Assembly: GCA_965364515.1 (NCBI GenBank)
Contig: CBDTXZ010000044.1
Coordinates: 1-19,513, forward strand
Reading direction: 5' to 3'
Length of the DNA stretch: 19,513 bases
Source of the DNA: JAHEDH01 sp965364515
GTDB taxonomy: Bacteria > Actinomycetota > Acidimicrobiia > Spongiisociales > ZC4RG35
Both the position numbers and the translations under genes were made by a program. Positions 7,562-14,489 of this stretch are shown in pieces (position 1 is the stretch's first letter; every line of letters begins with the position of its first letter). The notes under the pieces were generated by a model. The model saw only the letters and a program-made list of their open reading frames with translations. It had not been told where the DNA came from and made no database searches.

Positions 7562-7750
7562 ACCCACAACCCGAACCACGCGCCACGCCCCACGCCCCAC
7601 GATCCGACCACCCCCTACCGGAAACCCACAACCCGAACCAGGCGCCACAATCCGACAAACACCCCACCTACCGGAAACCCACAACCCGAAGGATGCGCCA
7701 CGATCGGGCGTACACCCGGACGCCCGTCTGTCGACCGGTCACAACCCGGA
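7562..7750. repeat. Degenerate tandem repeats in a convergent intergenic region
   Basis: The core ACCCACAACCCGAA occurs at 7562-7575, 7624-7637 and 7677-7690, with a decayed fourth copy (TCACAACCCGGA) at 7739-7750. Spacings are about 62, 53 and 61 bases. A 24-base stretch is identical at 7614-7637 and 7667-7690. Between cores, GCGCCAC and ATCCGAC or similar recur in the same order, so the whole unit of roughly 55-60 bases is repeated, not only the core. One strand is strongly C-rich and T-poor. The 7392-7894 gap (503 bases) that contains it shows no credible gene; short open frames through it have repetitive, low-complexity products. Confidence 0.75.
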
Positions 7751-7894
7751 CGTGGTGCCTCTCCTCCGAGGCGGTGTTGCGGTAGGGGCGACCATCTGGT
7801 CGCCCGCGGCTCTGGTCGGGCAGGATGACCGACCCGGAACAGGCGCGAGCTCGAAGTCACCCAGCTGGCGTCCACCACATGGCGGCTGCGGCAC

Positions 7895-9388
7895 TCACAG
7901 CGCTTCGGCGTAAAACGCTGCGATGGCGTCGGTGAACTCGGCCCGCGACGACTCCCAGGCGTAGAACATGTGACCGCCACCGAAATGGCGGACGGTGAGC
8001 CGTTCCGACATCGAGTCGTCCAGGCGCATCAGGTTCCGCAACCGATCAGACGCGTAATACGGTGTGACCAGATCGTGACGGCCATGAGTGATGAAGGCTT
8101 TCAGGTGCGGGTTGAGCGACATCCCATATCGGAAGTCGTCGGTGGATCCCACCGCACCTGCGAGCGCATGCCGCTGCATGTCGACCTTCCAGTCGATGTT
8201 CACCTGCAGGCTCAACACCGTGTATTCGCGGTCGGTCTCGACTCCGATCTCGGAGCGGATCATCCGGTTGATCGCAGCTCCGAACGCCCCGCTGTAGCCG
8301 GCGAGCGTGGGGTCCGGGCCTTGGAACGGCTCTCGGTCGGGGAATGGATCGATGGCGGTGACGGTGGCGTCGTAGAGCCCGATCACCTTGCGCTGGTCCC
8401 TCAGCAATTCCCTGGCGAACGTGGTGATCGGGATCCGTCCATCCGCTCTCGTGACGAATCCGACATCGAGGCCGATGAGGTCTGCCAGTCGCTCGAGAAT
8501 CTGCGCCCGGTCGGAGCTGGGCATCGAGGCACCGCGTGTCAGGAACGAGATGTAGTCGCCGGTCGCGAACTCTTCAGCCTGTGAGAGAACGACGTCGAGA
8601 CTCTCGCTCGCGTCGAACGCTCGCGAGCGGCCATGGTGGAACGCCACGGCGGCCATGGTCGGAAGCGCATCGATCCAGGGCAGGGCGTCGTAGTCGGTTG
8701 CGGTGAGGGTGGCGAACTCGAGTGCCGGCGAGATGAGAATCGCACCGTTCAGACCGATACCTGCGTTCTCCTGGAGCATCTTGACGAGCTTGGCCACCCG
8801 GAACCCGCCGTAGCTCTCTCCGGCAAGGAAGACGGGAGACCCCCAGCGCTTGTGCTCCGACAGCCAACGGCCCATGAACTCCGCCATTGCCTCGAGGTCG
8901 CGTTTGACACCGAAATACTCCTTGGGATCCGGAGCGTCCGGATCCTTCTTCTTCTCCTCGCCGTCGGCTCGTTGGATGATCCTGCTGAATCCGGTGCCAA
9001 CGGGATCGATGAACACCAGGTCGGTGAAACCCAGCCACGATGCCTCGTTGTCCGTGAGGTCGACGGGCATGGGCGGGATCGACCCGTCCACGGGGAATCC
9101 GACTCGCCTGGGCCCGACCGTGCCCATGTGGAGGTATGCAGAAGAAGCGCCCGGGCCTCCGTTGAACACGAACGTGACGGGCCGGTGGTCGGTGTCGGTT
9201 GCGACGTAGGAGATCGAGAAGACCTCGGCAGCAGGCTTGTCGTTCTTTCTGAGCACCATCCATTGCGCCGACGCCGTGTACGACAGCTCTGAGCCGTCTG
9301 GTGCGGTCCAGGACGCATCGACCTCTGATCCTTGTGGCGGTGCATGATCGGTGTCGGTGCTGTTCTCGGTCTCGGTGGGCTCTTTCAT
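7895..9388 (-). CDS. Serine carboxypeptidase-like hydrolase (peptidase family S10)
   Basis: Alpha/beta-hydrolase of the S10 carboxypeptidase family, which removes C-terminal residues from peptides. The catalytic triad is visible as Ser192 in AGESYGG, Asp439 in THGRHDLVTP and His473 in FGGGHMFY. The oxyanion-hole motif NGGPGASS is at 76-83 and FIDPVGTGFS at 126-135 is another family signature. The 497-residue chain is of usual length. There is no signal peptide; the first 25 residues are polar and acidic, so it is probably cytoplasmic, unlike most S10 enzymes of eukaryotes. The ATG at 9388 is preceded by TACTGT eight bases upstream with no Shine-Dalgarno, suggesting a leaderless mRNA. Natural substrate is unknown. 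No operon partner; it converges on the his operon. Confidence 0.92.
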   Translation of the reverse strand: MKEPTETENSTDTDHAPPQGSEVDASWTAPDGSELSYTASAQWMVLRKNDKPAAEVFSISYVATDTDHRPVTFVFNGGPGASSAYLHMGTVGPRRVGFPVDGSIPPMPVDLTDNEASWLGFTDLVFIDPVGTGFSRIIQRADGEEKKKDPDAPDPKEYFGVKRDLEAMAEFMGRWLSEHKRWGSPVFLAGESYGGFRVAKLVKMLQENAGIGLNGAILISPALEFATLTATDYDALPWIDALPTMAAVAFHHGRSRAFDASESLDVVLSQAEEFATGDYISFLTRGASMPSSDRAQILERLADLIGLDVGFVTRADGRIPITTFARELLRDQRKVIGLYDATVTAIDPFPDREPFQGPDPTLAGYSGAFGAAINRMIRSEIGVETDREYTVLSLQVNIDWKVDMQRHALAGAVGSTDDFRYGMSLNPHLKAFITHGRHDLVTPYYASDRLRNLMRLDDSMSERLTVRHFGGGHMFYAWESSRAEFTDAIAAFYAEAL

Positions 9389-9396
9389 GGTTGGCG

Positions 9397-9402
9397 ACAG
9401 TA
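9397..9402 (-). promoter_or_regulatory. Candidate leaderless -10 element of the S10 peptidase gene
   Basis: On the minus strand TACTGT ends 8 bases before the ATG at 9388, and no Shine-Dalgarno lies between. This matches the TAnnnT spacing of actinobacterial leaderless promoters. No clear -35 is visible. Confidence 0.4.
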
Positions 9403-9477
9403 GCCCGAGCGCGCCTGCGTCCCTTCAGTCGGTTCCCGAGAGCCCGAGAAGGTCGGGGTCGGCCGCGTCCGCGTCCC

Positions 9478-9521
9478 GCAGGCACGGTTCAAGGCCTGCA
9501 ATCGGAGACCGAGAATCCGAT
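9478..9521. other. Two short hairpins in the gap between PPOX and peptidase genes
   Basis: GCAGGC (9478-9483) pairs with GCCTGC (9494-9499), and ATCGGA (9501-9506) pairs with TCCGAT (9516-9521). They lie just past the stop of the minus-strand oxidoreductase gene and could end its transcript, but stems are only six bases and no T-run follows. Otherwise 9389-9552 shows nothing besides the peptidase promoter candidate. Confidence 0.25.
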
Positions 9522-9552
9522 CGGAACCGTTCCACCCACTCCGAGGCGGCGG

Positions 9553-9978
9553 TCACTCCGCCACGTTCTTCGCCGAGATGACCCGTTCCATGCTCACGCG
9601 CACGACGACTTCGCTGGGCACCCCATTGCGCCGACCGAATTCTTCGGCCCGATCCTCACCCATGTACCGGCCGCCGATCTCAGTGGCAATTTCCAGGAGG
9701 TGGGGATCGTCTTCTAGAAGCGTCGCCGTGCCTTCGACGGTGACGAACGAATAGGGAGCGATCTGCTCGTCAACGGAGATGGCAACTCGCGGGTCTCGGC
9801 GCATGTTCTTCACCTTGACCGATGATGCCTGGGTGTTGAACACGATGTCGCCATCACGGACGATGAACCAGATCGGCACCACGTGTGGTCTCCCATCGAG
9901 GCGCGTGGTTGCCAGTTTGCCGGTGCGGGTGCCGGCCGTCAGAAAGGTGTGCACCTCCGCGGGTGTCATTGCGCTCAT
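9553..9978 (-). CDS. PPOX-fold (pyridoxamine-phosphate-oxidase-like) flavin/F420 oxidoreductase
   Basis: Small split-beta-barrel oxidoreductase of the PPOX superfamily, 141 residues, probably an F420- or FMN-dependent reductase. Evidence is the pattern TGKLATTRLDGRPHVVPIWF, then GDIVFNTQASSVKVKNMRRDPRVAISVD and YSFVTVEGTATLLEDD, which is the ordered beta-barrel signature of the Rv1155-like group; the Lys-Asn-Met-Arg-Arg segment is the usual cofactor phosphate contact. An in-frame extension to 10035 exists, but family conservation begins at TPAEVHTFL, so ATG 9978 was chosen; ATG 9969 is also possible. It is divergent from the thioredoxin lipoprotein gene. Which cofactor is used and the substrate cannot be decided from sequence alone. 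Confidence 0.85.
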   Translation of the reverse strand: MSAMTPAEVHTFLTAGTRTGKLATTRLDGRPHVVPIWFIVRDGDIVFNTQASSVKVKNMRRDPRVAISVDEQIAPYSFVTVEGTATLLEDDPHLLEIATEIGGRYMGEDRAEEFGRRNGVPSEVVVRVSMERVISAKNVAE

Positions 9979-10044
9979 GGTCTGGGTGCCCCGGCCTCTC
10001 GCTCCAACCGACACAACACGCCCGACCTGCAACAATTCCGTCCG

Positions 10045-10527
10045 ATGACCTTCTCACGCTCCGTATTCGCATTGCTCGTGGTCGCACTCGTCGCCACCGG
10101 GTGCTCCACAACCGACAACGAGCCGAGCGCAGGTGCGCTTCCCACCACCGACGCAGCCGAGTTCGAGACGCTGATTTCGGAATCGCAATCTCCGATGGTC
10201 GTGAACCTGTGGGCTTCGTGGTGTGTCCCGTGCAGGTCGGAGGCTCCACTGCTCACCGAAGCACATCGACAGCTCGGAGACGAGGTGCGCTTCATCGGGG
10301 TGGCGACCGAGGACGCTCAAGTCGATGCGGAGGCGTTCGTCGCCGAGTTCTCGATGACGTTCGAGAACTACTTCGATCGCAACGGCGAGGTCAAGGCGTG
10401 GGTCGGGAGCGTCGGACTGCCAACCACGTTCTTCGTCGCACCGGGTGGCGAAGTGGTGTCGACGGTGTACGGGGTGATCGACGAGCGTCGACTCGCCCTC
10501 GAGATCGACGAACTCGTCCGCCGCTGA
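10045..10527 (+). CDS. TlpA-like thioredoxin lipoprotein
   Basis: Membrane-anchored thiol-disulfide oxidoreductase acting outside the cytoplasmic membrane. Residues 1-19 form a hydrophobic signal peptide ending in ATG before Cys20, a plausible though not ideal lipobox. The thioredoxin domain has the active site WASWCVPCRSE (Cys60, Cys63) and the cis-proline at Pro126 in GLPTTFF. Length is 160 residues, typical of TlpA/ResA-type proteins. The next gene, an Lgt-family membrane protein, begins within its stop codon (TGATG), so the two form a unit. It is distinct from the CcmG homologue at the right end of the window and could supply reductant for other extracytoplasmic proteins. No Shine-Dalgarno precedes the ATG; AACAAT lies 8 bases upstream, a weak leaderless-type -10. 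Confidence 0.88.
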   Translation: MTFSRSVFALLVVALVATGCSTTDNEPSAGALPTTDAAEFETLISESQSPMVVNLWASWCVPCRSEAPLLTEAHRQLGDEVRFIGVATEDAQVDAEAFVAEFSMTFENYFDRNGEVKAWVGSVGLPTTFFVAPGGEVVSTVYGVIDERRLALEIDELVRR

Positions 10528-11219
10528 TGGAGTTCACGCTGCTCGCGGCTGCACTGACGGGAGCCGCAGGGGCCTGGTTGGGGCTCCGCATACCGGCGAT
10601 CCGAGCCCGCACCGAGTGGATCGACAAGCCATGGGATGCGCTCATCGGCGCCGCCGCCATCGGTGTCTTCGTCGGGCGTGTCGCCGAGATGATCGGCGCA
10701 GGGGTCAACCCGGTCACGAACCCGTTCGACGTGATCCTGATCCGGGGCGGGGTCGACACCGCGGCGGCATCGCTCGCTGCGATCACCACATTGGCGTGGG
10801 TCTACCGCTCAGAGTTCATGGCACTGGATGCCCTCGCGCCGCCTGCCCTCATCGGGCTGGCCGGCTGGCATGCCGGCTGTCTCTGGACCGACTCGTGTCT
10901 CGGCACGGCGACGGGTGGCGATTGGGGGTTCACCCGTGCAGGAAGCGACGTGGCGCGTCATCCGACCGAACTGTATGCGGCGGTCGGGTTCCTGCTGCTG
11001 GCATTCGTGGTTTCTCGTATCACCACGCCCCTTCGCGCAACGGGTATCGCCATCGCCGGGGCCGGCGCAGTCAGAGCAGTGACCCAACCGATGCGACCGT
11101 CGTTGACCGGGGGGCCGCTCTGGGCCTATCTCACCGCCATCGTGCTGGGCATCGGGATTGCGGCGTTCGGCGGGAGAATCCAGGAGAGGCGCGCTCGGGT
11201 CAGGCCTGCGCTCGACTGA
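10527..11219 (+). CDS. Diverged Lgt-family (prolipoprotein diacylglyceryl transferase-like) membrane protein
   Basis: A 230-residue protein with about six to seven hydrophobic segments. Order of motifs follows Lgt: IRGGVDTAAASL (72-83) in the place of the Lgt RGG/HGG region, GWHAGCLWTDSCLG (113-126) in the place of the Gly-Arg-x-x-Asn-Phe signature, and HPTELYAAV (145-153), the well-known HPTQLYE box. The signature Arg and Asn appear replaced, and the protein is shorter than true Lgt (usually 260-300 residues), so full transferase activity is doubtful. The ATG overlaps the stop of a thioredoxin lipoprotein gene, which suggests the pair works together, perhaps on the anchoring or redox state of that lipoprotein; this is inference. 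Its 3' end overlaps that of the convergent histidine kinase gene by 20 bases. Confidence 0.72.
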   Translation: MEFTLLAAALTGAAGAWLGLRIPAIRARTEWIDKPWDALIGAAAIGVFVGRVAEMIGAGVNPVTNPFDVILIRGGVDTAAASLAAITTLAWVYRSEFMALDALAPPALIGLAGWHAGCLWTDSCLGTATGGDWGFTRAGSDVARHPTELYAAVGFLLLAFVVSRITTPLRATGIAIAGAGAVRAVTQPMRPSLTGGPLWAYLTAIVLGIGIAAFGGRIQERRARVRPALD

Positions 11220-12378
11220 GCGAACGTCGCACCGTCGGCAGTGACACCGCGACCACACCTCCCGGCCCGTCCTCGATGGCGATCGTGCCGCCGTGGGCTT
11301 CGACGATGCCACGCGCTATGGCGAGGCCCAGACCTGCTCCCCCGGCGCGGGAGGGATCGGCCGTGATGAACCGGTCGAACGCCGTGGTTCGAACCGCCGG
11401 ATCGAATCCGGGTCCCTGGTCGATCACACGGAGCACCACGTCCCCATCCTCTTCGCTCACGTGGAGGGTGACGGTCCCGCCCTCCGGCGAATGCCTCACT
11501 GCGTTGTCGATCAGATTGCGCACCACCCTCGTCATCGCCATCTCGTCCGCGAGCACTTCAGCCGATCGATTGGACGTGTTGGCGACGTTCACACCGCGAC
11601 GACGTGCAAATGCAGTCGTCGCCTCGACCGCTCCGTCGGCCAGTTCCGTGAGATCGATCGGCTCGGTGGCCAGTTCGAGCCTTCCGGCCTCCACCCTCGA
11701 CAACAGGAACAGATCGTCGACGAGCCGCGCGAGATGGTCGGTGTCATTGGCGATCCCGCGGAGATACCGGTGGGGGTCAGCGGCGAGACCGTCCTCGAGC
11801 GCTTCGACCGACGCACGGATCGAGGCCAGCGGGGAGCGCAGATCGTGCCCGACGGAGGCGAGGAAGATGCGTCGCTCCTCCTCGGTCGCCTCCAGGCGTC
11901 CGGCCATCTCATCGATGGCTTCAGCGGCCATTCCCAGCTCGTCTCGTCGGTCGACTCCGGTCCGAGCGGTGAGATCGCCGCCGGCGATCCGTCGAGCAGT
12001 CGATCCGAGCCGCTCGAGGTCCGCTCCCATCGATCGACCGATCGCAACTGCAAGCGACACGCCCAGCGCAGTTCCGAGGGCGAGCGCCAAGAGCACGAGA
12101 TTCCGGTCGTGATCGGAGAGAAACATGGTCTGGGCCGCCAGGAGCACGGCGACTCCGGTGACGACGCCCACGCCGACGCTGCCCACCTGCACGGCAAACT
12201 GGAGCGATCCGTATCGCATGCGCCGCCCGATGAAGAAGATGGCGACGGTGAGCGCCGCCGTGCCCGCGTAGATCGATCCGAGAACGATTCGCTCCTCGGC
12301 GGTGGGTTGCATGGCCGTCTCGGTCACGACCAGGCCCAGACCGACCAGGGTGGCGGCGATGATGACGAGGCGCCTCAT
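11200..12378 (-). CDS. Sensor histidine kinase
   Basis: Membrane sensor kinase, 392 residues. Four hydrophobic segments lie at roughly 4-20, 32-51, 61-84 and 93-115 with only short loops, so there is no sizeable extracellular sensor domain and it may sense within the membrane. A HAMP linker follows (about 113-165), then the HisKA domain with phospho-acceptor His178 in VGHDLRSPLASI, and the ATPase domain with N-box RNLIDN (287-292), G1 DQGPG (320-324) and G2 GAGLGLAIARG (348-357). The ATG at 12378 overlaps the regulator stop (ATGA), so kinase and regulator are co-translated; an upstream in-frame extension only shadows the regulator gene. Back-to-back position with the ccm operon makes heme or cytochrome maturation a candidate regulon, but that is inference. 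Confidence 0.94.
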   Translation of the reverse strand: MRRLVIIAATLVGLGLVVTETAMQPTAEERIVLGSIYAGTAALTVAIFFIGRRMRYGSLQFAVQVGSVGVGVVTGVAVLLAAQTMFLSDHDRNLVLLALALGTALGVSLAVAIGRSMGADLERLGSTARRIAGGDLTARTGVDRRDELGMAAEAIDEMAGRLEATEEERRIFLASVGHDLRSPLASIRASVEALEDGLAADPHRYLRGIANDTDHLARLVDDLFLLSRVEAGRLELATEPIDLTELADGAVEATTAFARRRGVNVANTSNRSAEVLADEMAMTRVVRNLIDNAVRHSPEGGTVTLHVSEEDGDVVLRVIDQGPGFDPAVRTTAFDRFITADPSRAGGAGLGLAIARGIVEAHGGTIAIEDGPGGVVAVSLPTVRRSLSRAQA

Positions 12379-13067
12379 GGTTCGAACCGGTACCCGACTC
12401 CCCAGACGGTCGTCAGCCATCGAGGCTCCTTGGGATCGGATTCGATCTTGGTACGGATCCGGCGGATGTGGACCGTGACCGTCGCCGGATCCTGCCATTC
12501 GGGTGACGAGTCCCAGACGTGCTCGAGGAGCTGACTGCGACTGAAGACCTGTCGCGGATGTGATGCGAGGTAGAAGAGCAGGTCGAACTCCTTGGCGGTG
12601 AGGTCGACCGCTTCACCGTCGACGGTGACGTCACGGGTGGCGTGATCGAGACTCAACCCGTCGAAGGCGATCTTCTCCGACGCGGGCTCGGGTGACGGAC
12701 CGGAGCGGCGCAGTACCGACCGGACCCGAGCGACCAGCTCGCGCGGAGAGAACGGCTTGGTGACGTAGTCGTCGGCGCCCAGTTCGAGACCGAGGATGCG
12801 ATCCGTCTCCTCGGAGCGGCTGGTGAGCAGAATGACCGGCGTATCGCCAGTCCGCCGGAGCGTGGCGAGGAGGTCCAGCCCAGACTCGGCGGGCAACATG
12901 ATGTCGAGGATGACGAGGTCGGGATCCAGCTCATCGAGCACCGACCGCGCCTCCTCGACGCTCGGTACGTCCGTCACTCGGAATCCGTCTCGTTCGAGGT
13001 AGGCGACGACGACCTCGCGGACCCGGGGCTCGTCGTCGACCACCAGCACTCGCTGTGATCTGGCCAT
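12375..13067 (-). CDS. OmpR/PhoB-family response regulator
   Basis: Transcription regulator partnered with the overlapping histidine kinase. Receiver domain (about 5-118) has Asp11, Asp12, the phospho-acceptor Asp55 in LVILDIMLP, Thr82 in LLTSRSEE and Lys104 in YVTKPFSPRE. The C-terminal winged-helix domain (about 133-230) carries the usual LTAKEFDLLFYLASHP, RSQLLEHVW and VTVHIRRIRTKIE elements. All key residues are intact. Start at ATG 13067 gives a normal 230-residue protein. TAGATT ends eight bases before this ATG with no Shine-Dalgarno, a leaderless arrangement. The 100-base gap to ccmA is shared, so the regulator could control both itself and ccm from that region. Confidence 0.95.
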   Translation of the reverse strand: MARSQRVLVVDDEPRVREVVVAYLERDGFRVTDVPSVEEARSVLDELDPDLVILDIMLPAESGLDLLATLRRTGDTPVILLTSRSEETDRILGLELGADDYVTKPFSPRELVARVRSVLRRSGPSPEPASEKIAFDGLSLDHATRDVTVDGEAVDLTAKEFDLLFYLASHPRQVFSRSQLLEHVWDSSPEWQDPATVTVHIRRIRTKIESDPKEPRWLTTVWGVGYRFEP

Positions 13068-13075
13068 CGAGGTTC

Positions 13076-13081
13076 AATCTA
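13076..13081 (-). promoter_or_regulatory. Candidate leaderless -10 element of the response regulator gene
   Basis: TAGATT on the minus strand ends 8 bases before the ATG at 13067, with no ribosome-binding site between. Its mirror on the other strand of the same gap is TAGACT before ccmA. Confidence 0.45.
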
Positions 13082-13152
13082 GGGGTGGGATGGGCGATTC
13101 GGAGCGGGCCCGTCGCCGAGTTTCGACCGAGTTCATCGATCACCGGCCACCG

Positions 13153-13158
13153 TAGACT
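13153..13158 (+). promoter_or_regulatory. Candidate leaderless -10 element of the ccm operon
   Basis: TAGACT ends 9 bases before the GTG start of ccmA, and the intervening bases (TTCCGGTCC) hold no Shine-Dalgarno. A matching -35 is not evident, which may indicate activator dependence, for example on the adjacent response regulator. Confidence 0.45.
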
Positions 13159-13167
13159 TTCCGGTCC

Positions 13168-13806
13168 GTGAACTCCGCAATCGTCTCACTCAGCGGCGTC
13201 GGCGTCCGATTCGGCGCCACGTCCGTCCTCTCCGACATCGACCTCGACCTCGCCCCGGGCGAGGCCGTGGGCGTCACCGGGCCCAACGGCGCAGGCAAGA
13301 CGACGCTTCTCGCGGTGGTGTCGACACTCCTGACCCCCACCCACGGCTCCGTCGAGTTGTTCGGAGGTCCCGTGAACCGCAGGGACCTCCCGAGGGTCCG
13401 ACGCCGGATTGGCATGTCGGGACACGATCCCGGTCTCTACCCGGAGTTGACGTTGCTCGAGAATCTGACCCTGGTCGAACGCCTCGTCGGTGACGTCCGG
13501 ATGTCGGCGATGCAGGTGCTCGAGGTCGTCGGTCTGGGCGGAGCCGCCCACCGCCGTGTGAGCGCCGCTTCCAACGGGATGCAGCGACGCACCGACCTCG
13601 CACGACTGATCATGACCAGACCCGATCTCATCTTGTTGGACGAAGCCCATGCCGGATTGGACACTGCAGCCCGTGACATCATCGACCGACTCATCCACAG
13701 GACCTGCGAAGCGGGCGGTGGAGCCATCGTCGTCTCCCACGATCGATCCGTACTCGCCCGCTCCCTCAGCCGCATCGTCGAAGTCGAGGAAGGGACCCTG
13801 ACGTGA
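13168..13806 (+). CDS. ccmA: Heme exporter ATP-binding protein CcmA
   Basis: ABC ATPase that, with CcmB, CcmC and CcmD, drives release of heme-loaded CcmE for cytochrome c maturation. Walker A GPNGAGKTT (38-46), Walker B LILLDEA (154-160) and the switch His191 in VVSHD are intact. The signature loop reads SNGMQRR instead of LSGGQ. The Q-loop position is GH (residues 85-86, SGHDPGLYPELTLLENL), as in proteobacterial CcmA where it reads GHQPG; this and the operon context distinguish it from generic ABC ATPases. At 212 residues it is normal for CcmA. It starts with GTG and ends in a GTGA overlap with ccmB. On sequence alone a drug or multi-metal exporter ATPase would be an alternative; context makes CcmA far more likely. 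Confidence 0.9.
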   Translation: MNSAIVSLSGVGVRFGATSVLSDIDLDLAPGEAVGVTGPNGAGKTTLLAVVSTLLTPTHGSVELFGGPVNRRDLPRVRRRIGMSGHDPGLYPELTLLENLTLVERLVGDVRMSAMQVLEVVGLGGAAHRRVSAASNGMQRRTDLARLIMTRPDLILLDEAHAGLDTAARDIIDRLIHRTCEAGGGAIVVSHDRSVLARSLSRIVEVEEGTLT

Positions 13807-14489
13807 CCGCAGGTGCTGCCGGCTTCTGGACGCAAGCGATCGCCATCGCCAAGCGAGATCTGATGGTCGAGACGCGCGGCGGCGAGGTCCTCGGGGTCGT
13901 GCTGCCGTTCGCCGCAGTCGCCGTGTTCGTCGTCCCTCTTGCGACCGACGCACTCGCCACCCGACTCGACCAACTCGCCTATCCGGTGTTCTGGCTGGTC
14001 GGGTTGCTGTTCAGCATGCAGGTGGCACTGCGTCAGACAGGCACCGAGAGCCTCACACAGCGGCGGACGCTTGCGCTTCTCGGGATGGATCCCGCCGCGC
14101 GCTTCACCGGTCGCAGCCTCGCAGCTGCCGCCCTGACCACGGCCGTGTTGATCGTGATCGCCCCACTCACCATCCTCTTCTACGACCCCGACGAGATTCC
14201 CGCCGTGGGACCCTCACTCCTGGCGATCATCGGTTTCGCCCTGGGCCTGTCGATGCTGTCGACGCTGGCAGGTGACGTGACGGTGGGCCTGCGAACCCGT
14301 TCGAGCCTGGCACCGCTGATCGTCGCCCCGGTCTCGGTCCCGCTCCTCATCGGAGCCAGCCAGACGCTCGAAGCGTTGATCCGGGACCGCAGTACCATGG
14401 CGCCCGCACTGCTGCTGACGGTCACGGTGCTGTCGCTGGCCGTCACCGGAGTACTGACCGCTCCCGCGTTGGAGGAAGCAACCACATGA
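13803..14489 (+). CDS. ccmB: Heme exporter membrane protein CcmB
   Basis: Integral membrane subunit of the CcmABCD complex, 228 residues with about six hydrophobic segments. The N-terminal IAKRDLMVETRGGEVLGVVLP resembles the CcmB start, in which a basic-acidic cytoplasmic stretch leads into the first helix. FWLVGLLFSMQVALRQTGTES follows, matching the family pattern of a helix then charged loop, and a LALLGMDP segment sits where CcmB has its EL.LP.P loop. GTG 13803 lies inside the ccmA stop and the stop overlaps ccmC (ATGA, 14486-14489). Sequence similarity of CcmB proteins is low across phyla, so the symbol rests on topology and on its place between ccmA and ccmC. Confidence 0.85.
   Translation: MTAGAAGFWTQAIAIAKRDLMVETRGGEVLGVVLPFAAVAVFVVPLATDALATRLDQLAYPVFWLVGLLFSMQVALRQTGTESLTQRRTLALLGMDPAARFTGRSLAAAALTTAVLIVIAPLTILFYDPDEIPAVGPSLLAIIGFALGLSMLSTLAGDVTVGLRTRSSLAPLIVAPVSVPLLIGASQTLEALIRDRSTMAPALLLTVTVLSLAVTGVLTAPALEEATT

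Noticed and set aside
7562..7750. CRISPR-like array
   Set aside because: Spacing between cores is irregular, the sequence between cores is itself repeated rather than unique, and there are only three good copies with no cas genes nearby.
7392..7894. Possible genes in the convergent gap
   Set aside because: Short frames on both strands give Pro/Arg/Thr-rich products that follow the repeats; none has a ribosome-binding site or a recognisable family.
10616..12112. Plus-strand open frame of 498 codons
   Set aside because: It crosses the Lgt-like gene in another frame and runs antisense through the histidine kinase gene. Its product is Arg/Ser-rich and low in complexity, while the overlapped genes have clear domains.
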